A DNA stretch of 64,000 nucleotides from positions 62,001-126,000 of the forward strand of contig JAFLSW010000004.1 in the NCBI GenBank assembly GCA_022510725.1, read 5' to 3'. Position 1 is the first letter of the stretch; the number at the start of each line of letters is the position of its first letter. The stretch is from Lachnospiraceae bacterium. GTDB taxonomy: Bacteria; Bacillota; Clostridia; Lachnospirales; Lachnospiraceae. A program made the position numbers and the translations under genes. This document shows, one piece after another, positions 37,389 to 45,422 of this stretch. A model generated the notes under the pieces. It worked only from the letters and a program-made list of their open reading frames with translations. It did not search any database and was not told the DNA's origin.

Positions 37389-38273
37389 TTAATCCAGGCT
37401 GATCAATTCATATTCTTTAGTGCCATATCCAAGCCTTGCTGCCGCATCAATGGTATGTGTTCCGTTTAAGGACTCCACCCTCTGCAAAAAGTGGTCTCTG
37501 CCGGGATCCTTGGACTGATAGATCAGATCCATACATGCCTGGTCAAGTGCCACCGGATCTGTAGAAGACAGGATACCGATATCCGCCATACAGGGATCTT
37601 CTGCCACCGCACAGCAGTCACAATCTACAGACAAATTGCACATCATGTTGACAAATGCGGTCTTTCCTTTAAAATACTCCATCACAGACTCTGCCGCATC
37701 CGCCATGGACTCGCAGAACACATTCTGTTCTGCCATATGATCCCAGACGATATTTTGGTCGTCGATGGTGCCACCGGAATGAATGAGGCATTTGCCTACT
37801 GTAGAAGCACATCCGATGGAAAGCTGTTTGATGGCTCCGCCATAGCCTCCTGCAGGATGACCTTTAAAATGAGATAATACCAACAGGGAATCATAATTTG
37901 CGATATTTTTCCCTACATAATTTTCCTTTAATACCAGCCCATTTGGAATATCCAGCTTTAGATCCGGTCCTTCCGCATCCATCAGATCCACATCAAAATA
38001 CTTGGTCCAGCCGTGATTTTCCAGAAGCTTTCTGTGTTTATCCGTATAGTTTCTTTCCCCTTCATAAGCGGTATTACATTCTACGATGGTGCCCTTTACA
38101 TGCTCCACCATAGGACGCATAAATTCGGGATGAAGGTAATTCTGATTGCCCTCTTCACCGGAATGGACTTTTACCGCAACCTTACCGGGAAGCTCCACTC
38201 CCAGTGCCAGATACATATCCACTACTCTTTCAGGTGTTATGGTTTTTGTAAAATAAACCTTTGCCTTTTCCAT
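37389..38273 (-). CDS. DUF362 domain protein
   Basis: 294 residues. The VAVKVHSGEEGNQNYLHPEF and LSHFKGHPAGGYGGAIKQLSIGCAS segments are typical of DUF362, a family often described as iron-sulfur-cluster related. A cysteine group SVDCDCC plus one further Cys may bind a cluster, but no classical 4Fe-4S ferredoxin pattern is present. ATG at 38273 follows AAGGAGG; it overlaps the MGMT gene end by 44 nt. Confidence 0.85.
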   Translation of the reverse strand: MEKAKVYFTKTITPERVVDMYLALGVELPGKVAVKVHSGEEGNQNYLHPEFMRPMVEHVKGTIVECNTAYEGERNYTDKHRKLLENHGWTKYFDVDLMDAEGPDLKLDIPNGLVLKENYVGKNIANYDSLLVLSHFKGHPAGGYGGAIKQLSIGCASTVGKCLIHSGGTIDDQNIVWDHMAEQNVFCESMADAAESVMEYFKGKTAFVNMMCNLSVDCDCCAVAEDPCMADIGILSSTDPVALDQACMDLIYQSKDPGRDHFLQRVESLNGTHTIDAAARLGYGTKEYELISLD

Positions 38274-38775
38274 ATACAATTCCTCCTTCTAATTTTAAAA
38301 GCTCACATTTTTTATCCAGTCCTCCGGCATACCCCGTAAGACTGCCATCCCCGCCTATGACTCTGTGACAGGGAATGATGATACTGATAGGATTATGTCC
38401 TACCGCACCGCCTACTGCCTGGGCAGACATGGTCTTCTTTCCATGCAATTCCCCGATTTCTTTGGCGATAGCTCCATAAGTAGTCACTTCCCCATATGGG
38501 ATCTTGCATAAGCGTTTCCATACTTCCTGTCGGAACCGTCCGCCTATAGGCGCAAGGGGCAGTTCACCCGGCCCCGGCTTTTCCCCTGCAAAATAACGGT
38601 CAAGCCAATCTTTTGTATCTTGAAATACTTTGAGATCGTCCTTTCTCTCCGGCTTTTCCGGCAATGTACCCAAAAAGTATTTTTGTCCTTCTATCCACAG
38701 TCCCAGGATGCTTGTTCCATCCCCTGCTATGGTCAGATTTCCCATAGGGGAAGGATATTCTGTATCATACAGCAT
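38230..38775 (-). CDS. ogt: Methylated-DNA--protein-cysteine methyltransferase
   Basis: 181 residues. N-terminal ribonuclease-like domain, then the DNA-binding domain with helix motif IPYGEVTTYGAIA, the acceptor cysteine in IIPCHRVIG and GYAGGLDKK. It repairs O6-methylguanine. The C-terminal 20 residues beyond the core overlap the DUF362 start. It lies 2 nt after the preceding membrane gene. Confidence 0.92.
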   Translation of the reverse strand: MLYDTEYPSPMGNLTIAGDGTSILGLWIEGQKYFLGTLPEKPERKDDLKVFQDTKDWLDRYFAGEKPGPGELPLAPIGGRFRQEVWKRLCKIPYGEVTTYGAIAKEIGELHGKKTMSAQAVGGAVGHNPISIIIPCHRVIGGDGSLTGYAGGLDKKCELLKLEGGIVYGKGKGLFYKNHNT

Positions 38776-38777
38776 TC

Positions 38778-39335
38778 TTATAAAACCTCACCCTTAAGCT
38801 GTTCTGCAATCTGCTTTCCTATCGTCTCTATTTGCTCTGACATCTTGCGGTGATTAGGAATAGCGGTAAGATAGATTGCTGCACCAAAAAGCAGGAAAGG
38901 TACCAGTATTTCCATTATCATGAGCACACCTAAAAGCGGCATCTGGGAAACATAGGGCAGAGATCCCATCATATCTCCTAACTGGGCCAATAATATCGCC
39001 AGATTTACCAATCCCCAAAAATACAGAATCAGGTTAAACCTCCAGCCTCCCTGTGGATTCATAAACACCCATAGCCAGAACACTTGAAACAAAAGTTTGA
39101 CGATCCCCCCTGCAGCCTGAGTACCCGTAAGGGACTGCATCTGTACCATGACAATCAGTGAAAGGACCGTATGCAGAATCCAATATATGGCCACTATAAG
39201 GAACAGAGTCTTTCTTTTTTTAATCCAGCTTTCTATCTCCGGATTTTCCCGTAAAAACTGTGCCCTGTACTCTAAGGCCTTTTGCCTTTTTATCTCTATT
39301 TCCTGTTTTCTTAGTTCATATTCCTGTTGATCCAT
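38778..39335 (-). CDS. Unknown four-helix membrane protein with coiled N-terminus
   Basis: 185 residues. Residues 1-40 form a charged helix rich in Glu, Lys and Arg, followed by four membrane helices (about 43-65, 80-98, 105-125, 140-160). First gene of the operon that continues through MGMT, DUF362 and the exporter. Family not recognised. Confidence 0.65.
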   Translation of the reverse strand: MDQQEYELRKQEIEIKRQKALEYRAQFLRENPEIESWIKKRKTLFLIVAIYWILHTVLSLIVMVQMQSLTGTQAAGGIVKLLFQVFWLWVFMNPQGGWRFNLILYFWGLVNLAILLAQLGDMMGSLPYVSQMPLLGVLMIMEILVPFLLFGAAIYLTAIPNHRKMSEQIETIGKQIAEQLKGEVL

Positions 39336-39370
39336 AAATTTTACCTTTCCAAAGCATTTTCATTATGGCA

Positions 39371-39865
39371 CTATTTCCTGTTTTTGACAAGTTCAATGGC
39401 TTCTTTTCCTGTCATATGATCAACCTCGATTTTTACCATGCAAAGCAGGGAATATTCCTTTTCTATAAAAAGGTCTCGATTCTCTTTGGTATCATCCGGC
39501 GCATATTTTTGGGCGAGCCGTTCTATGGCCTCTCGGATTTCTTTGTCATCCTCCAGTATCTTTGCCTGTCCAAAGACAATGACACTGCGAAAATAGGTGG
39601 TGTATTCTTCGGGAATGACCTGATCCTGATCTACTATACAAAAAGAAACCTTGGGATATTTTTTTATAGCATCCAGCTTGTGTCCGCTTTTGGCGCAATG
39701 GAAATAAAGGGCGCCGTCATCATAGACATAGCTTAAGGGGACAGCATAAGGATAATCCCCATCTCCCAAAGCCGCAAGAACCCCGGAAGAATTCTTTTCT
39801 AAAATGCTAATGCAGTCTTCCTCTGTAAGCTGCTGCCTGTTTCTTCTCATTTGACGAAATTCCAT
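39371..39865 (-). CDS. Pyridoxamine 5'-phosphate oxidase-like (Nim-type) flavoprotein
   Basis: 164 residues, a split-barrel FMN-binding protein. The pattern LTEEDCISILEKNSSGVLAALGDGDYPYAVPLSYVYDDGALYFHCA is that of the NimA/PNPOx-like family found in anaerobes. It may reduce nitro groups or bind heme/flavin; substrate unknown. Single gene. Confidence 0.85.
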   Translation of the reverse strand: MEFRQMRRNRQQLTEEDCISILEKNSSGVLAALGDGDYPYAVPLSYVYDDGALYFHCAKSGHKLDAIKKYPKVSFCIVDQDQVIPEEYTTYFRSVIVFGQAKILEDDKEIREAIERLAQKYAPDDTKENRDLFIEKEYSLLCMVKIEVDHMTGKEAIELVKNRK

Positions 39866-39928
39866 GTTATTTTTTCTCCTGTATTTTCTATACCTCTATA
39901 TTAATCCGTCCTATGTGATAATGCAAAC

Positions 39929-39974
39929 AAAAAAGCATACCCTACACACCTTAAGCGCATATTGTATGCTTTTC
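39929..39974 (-). terminator. Terminator of the protease gene
   Basis: AAAAGCATAC pairs with GTATGCTTTT (39931-39973), with TTTTTTG on the minus strand after the stem. Confidence 0.8.
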
Positions 39975-39984
39975 TATCTTTACA

Positions 39985-40803
39985 TTATTCCTTATCAAAT
40001 TTGGCAATGATCTCAAAAATATCATCATCGATTGCTTTAGCCACATTATTTGAAACAGCTCCTATGACATGAATGCCTATGGCAGCCCATTCATTGCCCA
40101 GATCTACCATGACCGGCGAGCCGCTGTTTCCTCCTGAAGTGCTGATCTGATAGGTCAGCGTATTATTTGTAGCTTGATATGTAACAGCACCTTGTGCCTC
40201 CCACATATCATCGGTTATTTCCCCATTCACTTTTTTCGGATATCCGGCGATCAACCCATTTGTCAAGCTCTCGTCCGGAGCATCCTTTGCTTTCATATAA
40301 GTAATTCTGCCGGCATCATGAAAGGAAGTTTCTACTTTGAGCAACCCCCAGTCATGTTCTCCAGTATCTGTCGCCGCTGCAATAAATTGGGGCGGAACAA
40401 ATCTTCTACCCACTTTTCTGATTACTGCACCGGAATTCCCATCTTGTATGACCCACATTTCTTCTGTAGGTTGATTGGTTTCCTTATCATAAATATTATG
40501 CCCTGCTGTCAACAGCATATTTTCTTCAATAAAATATGCTGTTCCTCTATATCTTCTTCCGTTAAGCATCATGTTCAGATATGCAATGGACCGATACGGA
40601 GGTATATTCCTTTTTGTCTCATCAACCAGGGTTCTGGTATCCGGACCAAACACTTTTCCATACATGCCTTCTGACTCCTCTCCCAGCGTGGGAAGTTCCG
40701 CCAGTTTCGCATGATCTAATACTCCAACCTCCTTTGCCAGCCCCTCTTTTATCAGGGTCTGCCACATCTCTTTTTCTTCCTGTTCTATGGTAATATAACT
40801 CAT
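39985..40803 (-). CDS. V8-like (S1B) serine protease, apparently cytoplasmic
   Basis: 272 residues. The trypsin-fold triad is visible: His in LLTAGHNIYD, Asp in HDWGLLKV and Ser in TSGGNSGSPV. The stretch GPDTRTLVDETKRNIPPYRSIAYL matches the mature N-terminus of glutamyl endopeptidases, so the first 60 residues look like a propeptide. There is no signal peptide. Start at 40803 (MSYITIEQ) behind GAAAGAAGG. It follows the two LexA-box-controlled paralogs and ends the cassette. Glu specificity is inferred. Confidence 0.82.
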   Translation of the reverse strand: MSYITIEQEEKEMWQTLIKEGLAKEVGVLDHAKLAELPTLGEESEGMYGKVFGPDTRTLVDETKRNIPPYRSIAYLNMMLNGRRYRGTAYFIEENMLLTAGHNIYDKETNQPTEEMWVIQDGNSGAVIRKVGRRFVPPQFIAAATDTGEHDWGLLKVETSFHDAGRITYMKAKDAPDESLTNGLIAGYPKKVNGEITDDMWEAQGAVTYQATNNTLTYQISTSGGNSGSPVMVDLGNEWAAIGIHVIGAVSNNVAKAIDDDIFEIIAKFDKE

Positions 40804-40857
40804 CTGATTCCCTTCTTTCCTTTTTCTGCCCTGTGATCTAAAACTGTTTTTATGTAT

Positions 40858-40891
40858 CGGGAGAGGCACAAAAGCTTATGTGCCTCTCCCG
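40858..40891. other. Long perfect hairpin between the paralog and protease genes
   Basis: A 13-bp perfect stem CGGGAGAGGCACA with an 8-nt loop. No T-tract follows on either strand, so it is not a standard terminator. It could protect mRNA or lower protease expression relative to the genes before it. Confidence 0.65.
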
Positions 40892-40930
40892 ACCATCCCA
40901 TCTTATCCTATTACAAGTCCCTGTTCTTTA

Positions 40931-41623
40931 TTAAACGATGGACCACTCTTCATCCTTGTACTGTACAGTGATCTCATCCTCCAATGTCAGATCCACCTCG
41001 TAGGAATTGCTGCGCATATCTGCGAACATGGTACTTGTTTCCACATTCTTTTCAAACCAGATCAAAACTTTTTCCACCGGTTTAAACTGTGCCGATCCTT
41101 TCATAAATTCCTCTTCGGAAACATAGATCGGATTTGAGACCATAGCTCCTTTAAGATCTATAGCCTGCTGGGAGATACCCACATGGGTCTTTTGATAATC
41201 ATTTTCCAGATTAAGAGAGCTTTTATCGCCTCCGCTTATGGGCGTACTTAAAAGACCCACTTCATCCACAGTAGTACATTCTCCAAGACCAATACCTACC
41301 GTATTGGAACTTACCTTTACTGTAACCCCGCTTTTAAAGGTATTGGTAATGAACATCTGATACATAGGCTGCCATGAGAATTCATTATACATATTAAAAT
41401 CCTTATAAGACTGCCATACTACATTGTAATCATTATCTCCTACCTTTTTTGCAAAGCAGAGCCTAAATCCATTTTCTTTTAAGGCTGTCAGATCTTCGGA
41501 ATCGATCTGAACAGTTACCTTTTTTAAGGTTGCATTTAAAATTGCCTTTAAATTACGGGACAAAGCATCATAAACCTCCTGCTGTGCCTCGATTACATCT
41601 GAAACCTTTGCTAAATTCATCAT
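40931..41623 (-). CDS. SOS-controlled protein of unknown function, paralog B
   Basis: About 230 residues, no signal peptide or membrane helix; after an N-terminal helix it is beta-rich with many aromatic residues. Shared with paralog A: LCFAKKV, VVWQ, YNEFSW, GLGECTTVDEVG, ISQQAIDLKGA, FKPVEKVLIWFE, and the end EDEITVQYKDEEWSIV. A perfect LexA palindrome lies 87 nt upstream. Start at 41623 or 41620 behind AGGAGG. I do not recognise a family; a toxin, pore-former or lectin-like fold is possible but unproven. Confidence 0.7.
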   Translation of the reverse strand: MMNLAKVSDVIEAQQEVYDALSRNLKAILNATLKKVTVQIDSEDLTALKENGFRLCFAKKVGDNDYNVVWQSYKDFNMYNEFSWQPMYQMFITNTFKSGVTVKVSSNTVGIGLGECTTVDEVGLLSTPISGGDKSSLNLENDYQKTHVGISQQAIDLKGAMVSNPIYVSEEEFMKGSAQFKPVEKVLIWFEKNVETSTMFADMRSNSYEVDLTLEDEITVQYKDEEWSIV

Positions 41624-41709
41624 ATTTTTCCTCCTATTTCTCATGATATGGATAAAACCGGTTTTATATAAAATGCAGCGCTGCATCTACACTACTAATC
41701 CGACAATAC

Positions 41710-41721
41710 GAACATATGTTC
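41710..41721. promoter_or_regulatory. LexA (SOS) box upstream of paralog B
   Basis: The perfect palindrome GAACATATGTTC with a flanking C, matching the Gram-positive LexA consensus (GAAC-N4-GTTC). A weak TATTGT follows on the minus strand. Confidence 0.8.
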
Positions 41722-41729
41722 TAAATTTT

Positions 41730-42356
41730 TTACAAAATTTTCCAATCATAATTTTCATAAGACAGCGTAATCTGGTCTTTTTCCTGCATATCCACTGTGA
41801 TCTTCTTGGTCTTTGCAGCCTGAACAGAATCTGTCCAATTATGAAAAAGATACATTCCCTTTTCCACATCCTGTTCAAACCAGACCATTATTTTTTCCAG
41901 GGGCTTTATTGTAAATTCTCCCGGGAGGCTGGGGGTGGGGTTTAAAAAAATGGGGTCTTTTGAAGCCGCACCGTTAAAATCCGTGCATTGCTGACATATT
42001 CCGGGATAGATAGAACCATATTGGTTGATTAAACCAAGCTGATCATTCCAGGGACCTTGTTTACTATCGCCAAAAGTTCCTGTTTCTGTTAAAGTCAGAT
42101 ATTCTCCTAATGCAATTTCTTTATCGGGAATATTCATGACTACTTTCTTTCTATTGGTATTGTTATTGCTGCAAAATAAACTGTAATTTGCATTTTCTTC
42201 CCAACTCATTTCGTTGTACGCTAAGATCCGCTCCTCCGTCTGCCAGATCACAAGAGAATTCTCATCTGTCAGAACCTTTGCCACACATAGTATATAGTGA
42301 CTACTTGATAAGATCTCCAGGTCACCCTGGGCTATTTCTATAATTAAAGTCTTCAT
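41730..42356 (-). CDS. SOS-controlled protein of unknown function, paralog A
   Basis: About 208 residues; homologous along its length to the next gene (shared VIWQ, YNEMSW, ALGEYLTLTETG, GICQQCTDFNGA, IKPLEKIMVWFE, QITLSYENYDWKIL). Start is uncertain: 42356 (MKTLIIEIAQ) lies 12 nt after AAGGAG and downstream of the predicted transcription start, whereas upstream in-frame ATG codons (42422, 42452, 42503) overlap or precede the promoter. No signal peptide. Function unknown. Confidence 0.65.
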   Translation of the reverse strand: MKTLIIEIAQGDLEILSSSHYILCVAKVLTDENSLVIWQTEERILAYNEMSWEENANYSLFCSNNNTNRKKVVMNIPDKEIALGEYLTLTETGTFGDSKQGPWNDQLGLINQYGSIYPGICQQCTDFNGAASKDPIFLNPTPSLPGEFTIKPLEKIMVWFEQDVEKGMYLFHNWTDSVQAAKTKKITVDMQEKDQITLSYENYDWKIL

Positions 42357-42410
42357 AAATTCATACCACTCCTTTTTGTCTTGACATCTTTTTGCATCTT
42401 TGATAATATC

Positions 42411-42439
42411 ATTATAGAACATATGTTCGATTTTGTGAA
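42411..42439 (-). promoter_or_regulatory. LexA-controlled promoter of paralog A
   Basis: TTCACA (42434-42439) and a perfect TATAAT (42411-42416) on the minus strand, 17-nt spacer. The spacer contains the perfect LexA palindrome GAACATATGTTC (42417-42428), the best position for repression. Confidence 0.82.
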
Positions 42440-42525
42440 GTTTAAATTTCATCTTGCTGCCCGACATCCTATTACAAATTTCCCTATTTAACGCTAAGAA
42501 CATATTTTAAAATAGGAGGAATTAT

Positions 42526-42948
42526 ATGAAAGAGTATTGTATCTGGATCAATCAGCAGCCCATACCTGTAAGCGAAGATGTATACAAAGCATATTGGAAA
42601 GGAGAAAGAAAAGAGAGATATTTTTTAGAAGGCGATATTCACAACAAGATTTTTTATTATGACGCACTGGATACGGAGGAGACAAACGGCAGCGAGATCT
42701 TTTCCGATTCTTCCGATACACCTGTTGAAGATCAGGCTATCAAAAATATTGAAACCCGTCGCCTGTATGACGCATTACATAAGCTTCCGGAAAAGGAGTT
42801 TCGATTGATCGAACGACTCTACTTTTATGGGGATTCCCTGCGTTCCATATCCCGAAAGGCAGACATTCCCCTGTCGACCCTGTATTACAGGCATAAACAG
42901 ATATTACAAAAGCTAAAGGAGATTTTATGTACTTCTCAACCCTATTAA
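42526..42948 (+). CDS. Sigma-70 region 4-like protein
   Basis: 140 residues. The C-terminal half is a region-4 helix-turn-helix (LYDALHKLPEKEFRLIERLYFYGDSLRSISRKADIPLSTLYYRHKQIL). No region 2 is seen; the N-terminus (YCIWINQQPIPVSEDVYKAYWKGERKERY) is typical of short sigma-like proteins on conjugative elements. AGGAGG is 7 nt upstream. Divergent from the LexA-controlled pair, sharing their intergenic region. Target promoters unknown. Confidence 0.78.
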   Translation: MKEYCIWINQQPIPVSEDVYKAYWKGERKERYFLEGDIHNKIFYYDALDTEETNGSEIFSDSSDTPVEDQAIKNIETRRLYDALHKLPEKEFRLIERLYFYGDSLRSISRKADIPLSTLYYRHKQILQKLKEILCTSQPY

Positions 42949-42952
42949 AATA

Positions 42953-42987
42953 AAACCGCCGAAGAACTAGATTCTTCGACGGTTTTT
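42953..42987 (+). terminator. Terminator of the sigma-like gene
   Basis: AACCGCCGAAGAA pairs with TTCTTCGACGGTT with one mismatch around a CTAGA loop, followed by TTTTTGATTTT. Confidence 0.85.
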
Positions 42988-43009
42988 GATTTTGTCATAA
43001 GAAAGAGGA

Positions 43010-43468
43010 CTATGTAAAGTATTTTATCATAAACATAACAAGAGCGATCAATCCCGGCACTTCTGCCATAGCCATGTAGAGCAAGCCCTTGCTCAGTCCC
43101 TGTTGCTTGTTTTCCCCTACTGCTTTGGGAAGCATCTTGCCGGCTATGATGCCTTTTGCAAGACAGGATGCCCCATTTAATATACCGATTATGGCAAGAT
43201 ATACCATAGATGTTTCCAGTACCTGCTCTACAGATACGCGCTTTGACCAGATCAAAAGAATCTCCAGCACGCCATACAGAAAGCTTGTCATGACAGTTGT
43301 CAAGAACAGCTGCGCCGATGCCTTCAGTTCATTGGCGTCCAGTTCCTCCGACACGCATCTTGCCTTTGCAGCAAATACATAACCAATAGAAATAAGAAAT
43401 GTTACGACAACCGGCAGCCCGATCAGCAAAAGCCTGGTCAACACATCATTGTTCTGAAATATTTCCAT
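43010..43468 (-). CDS. V-type ATPase subunit K-like proteolipid (orphan)
   Basis: 152 residues with four membrane helices arranged as two hairpins. The second, with GKMLPKAVGENKQQGLSKGLLYMAMAEVPGLIALVMF, resembles the C-terminal hairpin of V/A-type proteolipids including a Glu in the last helix at the ion-site position. No other V-ATPase gene is nearby. GAAAGGGGAG ribosome site. Could be a related channel-like protein rather than a rotor subunit. Confidence 0.5.
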   Translation of the reverse strand: MEIFQNNDVLTRLLLIGLPVVVTFLISIGYVFAAKARCVSEELDANELKASAQLFLTTVMTSFLYGVLEILLIWSKRVSVEQVLETSMVYLAIIGILNGASCLAKGIIAGKMLPKAVGENKQQGLSKGLLYMAMAEVPGLIALVMFMIKYFT

Positions 43469-43495
43469 ATTTATCGCTCCCCTTTCAAATTTTCA

Positions 43496-45199
43496 TCATA
43501 CCTTATAACTATTCAGATCATTATTCATATCCAGAATAGCGGATAATGTTTCTTTTGTGGATGTACCGATATCTTTCATGTCCGCATCCATAGAAGACAA
43601 CAATTCGGATACATTGATGATCTCGGCATTGCTTTCCTGGGATGAAGCGCTAACCGTAAGCATGGCATCTTTGATGCCTTCCAAAGATTTTGCATACTGC
43701 TCTGTTTTTTGCTGCAGCTGCTCCATAGAGGCTTTGATCTCATCTGCCTTTTCGGTAAAGCTATCGGAAACACTTTCAAATTTTTGATAGTCCCCGGAAA
43801 TTTCCGTACTGAGCAAATTCAACATTTCATCAGCCAGATCGCTAAGTCCCTCAATTGCTTCCACAACATCTGTGCTCATTTTTTGAATCTCATTGGCAGC
43901 ATCATTGGTGCTGCCTGCTAAGGTGCCAATCTCTTCAGCCACTACGGCAAATCCTCTTCCTGCCTCTCCGGCTCTGGCTGCTTCTATAGAGGCATTAAGC
44001 GCTAAAAGATTAGTTTGATTGGAAATGCTCAATATGGCATCGGAAAGCTCTTTTATTTTCAAAACGGCTTCTGCTTTTTCTTTCTGTTTTTGCAGATTTG
44101 CAGATATGCTTTGCGTGCTTTCGGATATTTGGGCAGAAGATGCTTTTGCCGTATTGTTCAGTTCTGCTGAGGAAGCATTGATCTCTCGCAAATAATCTGC
44201 ATTTCGATTCACAATATTCACAATGTCTTCCATGTCGCCATAAACAAAGTCTACCTGCTCTCCTGCTGTTTCAATGGAAGCCACGATTTCTTCAGAAGAC
44301 GCAACCATGGAATGAACCGTTTCATTGATATCGGTAATCCGGGAAACAGAACCTGTTACATGGGAATTGATATTCCCCATTTTAGATTCAATGCTGCCGG
44401 TTCCGTTTATGATCTCTTTCACTGTATTTCCTGTTTTAAACAAAAGCTTATTCAGATTATTGCTGATCACTTCCAGTTCATCACCGGAACGGATATCCAA
44501 TACCTTTGTCAGATCACCTTCCGAGGATGCCACTTCCAAAATCTTATCATTCAGCTTATTAAAGTTTTTCTTTAGTCTGAACGCAACCATGAATGCTATG
44601 ACTGTGGCAAGTACGACACCTATCATTACTGCAATTACGATTTTGCCAACCAAAGCATTTAAAGAGGATTGGATGGAGGAGGCCTCATAATCTACCGCTA
44701 CCATTCCCAGTACTTTTCCCTGATAGGAAATAGGCGCATAGCCACTATAAAAAGTTCCCCACTCATCCGTAAAAGGTTCCTTTGTAACAGAAGAAACACC
44801 TTTCATCGCTTCAAACATGGCATCCTGTGCCTCATAATCTTCTGCATACTCACCCGGATCATCCGGATCGGTATCTACCACAAATTGAAAATTGGTTTCA
44901 TCCTTGGGCATCAAGGTATAAACATAAGTGACGGATTCTCCCACCAGGAAAAAACTTAAGGAATCCTTTACTGCCAGAAGCGCATCTTCATCTCCCTCTA
45001 TGGCTTTTGAAAAGGTTTCCCCATCCACATTTTGAGCTGCAATCACTGCAATTTCTATAACATCGTTCTTATTCTTTTCTTTTAAGTACCTTCCCATTGT
45101 GGCATAGGAAACGCTTCCTACGATCAATGCTACAACTACAGCTGCACCCAAAATAAAGAGAAAAAGCTGGGCAGAAATGCTGATCTTTCTGGTTTTCAT
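43496..45199 (-). CDS. Methyl-accepting chemotaxis protein
   Basis: 567 residues: membrane helix (about 12-32), a periplasmic Cache-like sensor (about 33-185), second helix, HAMP, and the signalling domain with the tip [32 protein letters not shown]. It would signal through CheA/CheW. Ligand unknown. A GGAGG site precedes it. It is the gene before the K-like proteolipid, with a gap of 27 nt. Confidence 0.93.
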   Translation of the reverse strand: MKTRKISISAQLFLFILGAAVVVALIVGSVSYATMGRYLKEKNKNDVIEIAVIAAQNVDGETFSKAIEGDEDALLAVKDSLSFFLVGESVTYVYTLMPKDETNFQFVVDTDPDDPGEYAEDYEAQDAMFEAMKGVSSVTKEPFTDEWGTFYSGYAPISYQGKVLGMVAVDYEASSIQSSLNALVGKIVIAVMIGVVLATVIAFMVAFRLKKNFNKLNDKILEVASSEGDLTKVLDIRSGDELEVISNNLNKLLFKTGNTVKEIINGTGSIESKMGNINSHVTGSVSRITDINETVHSMVASSEEIVASIETAGEQVDFVYGDMEDIVNIVNRNADYLREINASSAELNNTAKASSAQISESTQSISANLQKQKEKAEAVLKIKELSDAILSISNQTNLLALNASIEAARAGEAGRGFAVVAEEIGTLAGSTNDAANEIQKMSTDVVEAIEGLSDLADEMLNLLSTEISGDYQKFESVSDSFTEKADEIKASMEQLQQKTEQYAKSLEGIKDAMLTVSASSQESNAEIINVSELLSSMDADMKDIGTSTKETLSAILDMNNDLNSYKV

Positions 45200-45296
45200 G
45201 CTGAGGTTCCTCCTTGTTTTTTCTATTGTGTCACTAAAGTATAGCAGTGGTGTAATTATACCACAGCTTTGCCTGATATGCTATGCTTTTTACACA

Positions 45297-45422
45297 TTAT
45301 AAGAAATGAGGATGCCTATATAAAGCATCCTCATTTTGTTCCAATTTTTCTCGAATCTCTTCTCTCCGTTTTATGTCCGGCTTTGCAAAAATATTGGACA
45401 CATGTTTTTGAATGGTAGTAGA
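45297..45422 (-). pseudogene. Remnant of a LuxR-family regulator C-terminus
   Basis: Immediately after the stop of the lipoprotein gene, in frame with it, 41 codons read STTIQKHVSNIFAKPDIKRR and onward to a TAA. This is the recognition helix and end of a LuxR-type helix-turn-helix. The rest of the gene is gone. The hairpin described next lies inside it. Confidence 0.65.
45305..45342. terminator. Hairpin between the chemoreceptor and lipoprotein genes
   Basis: GAGGATGC pairs with GCATCCTC around a 9-nt loop. The plus-strand side is followed by ATTTTGTT and the minus side by ATTTCTTA, so termination is moderate in either direction. Confidence 0.5.

Noticed and set aside
43010-43468. A flagellar stator or MotA-like assignment for this four-helix protein
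   Set aside because: No MotA motifs; the duplicated hairpins fit proteolipids better.
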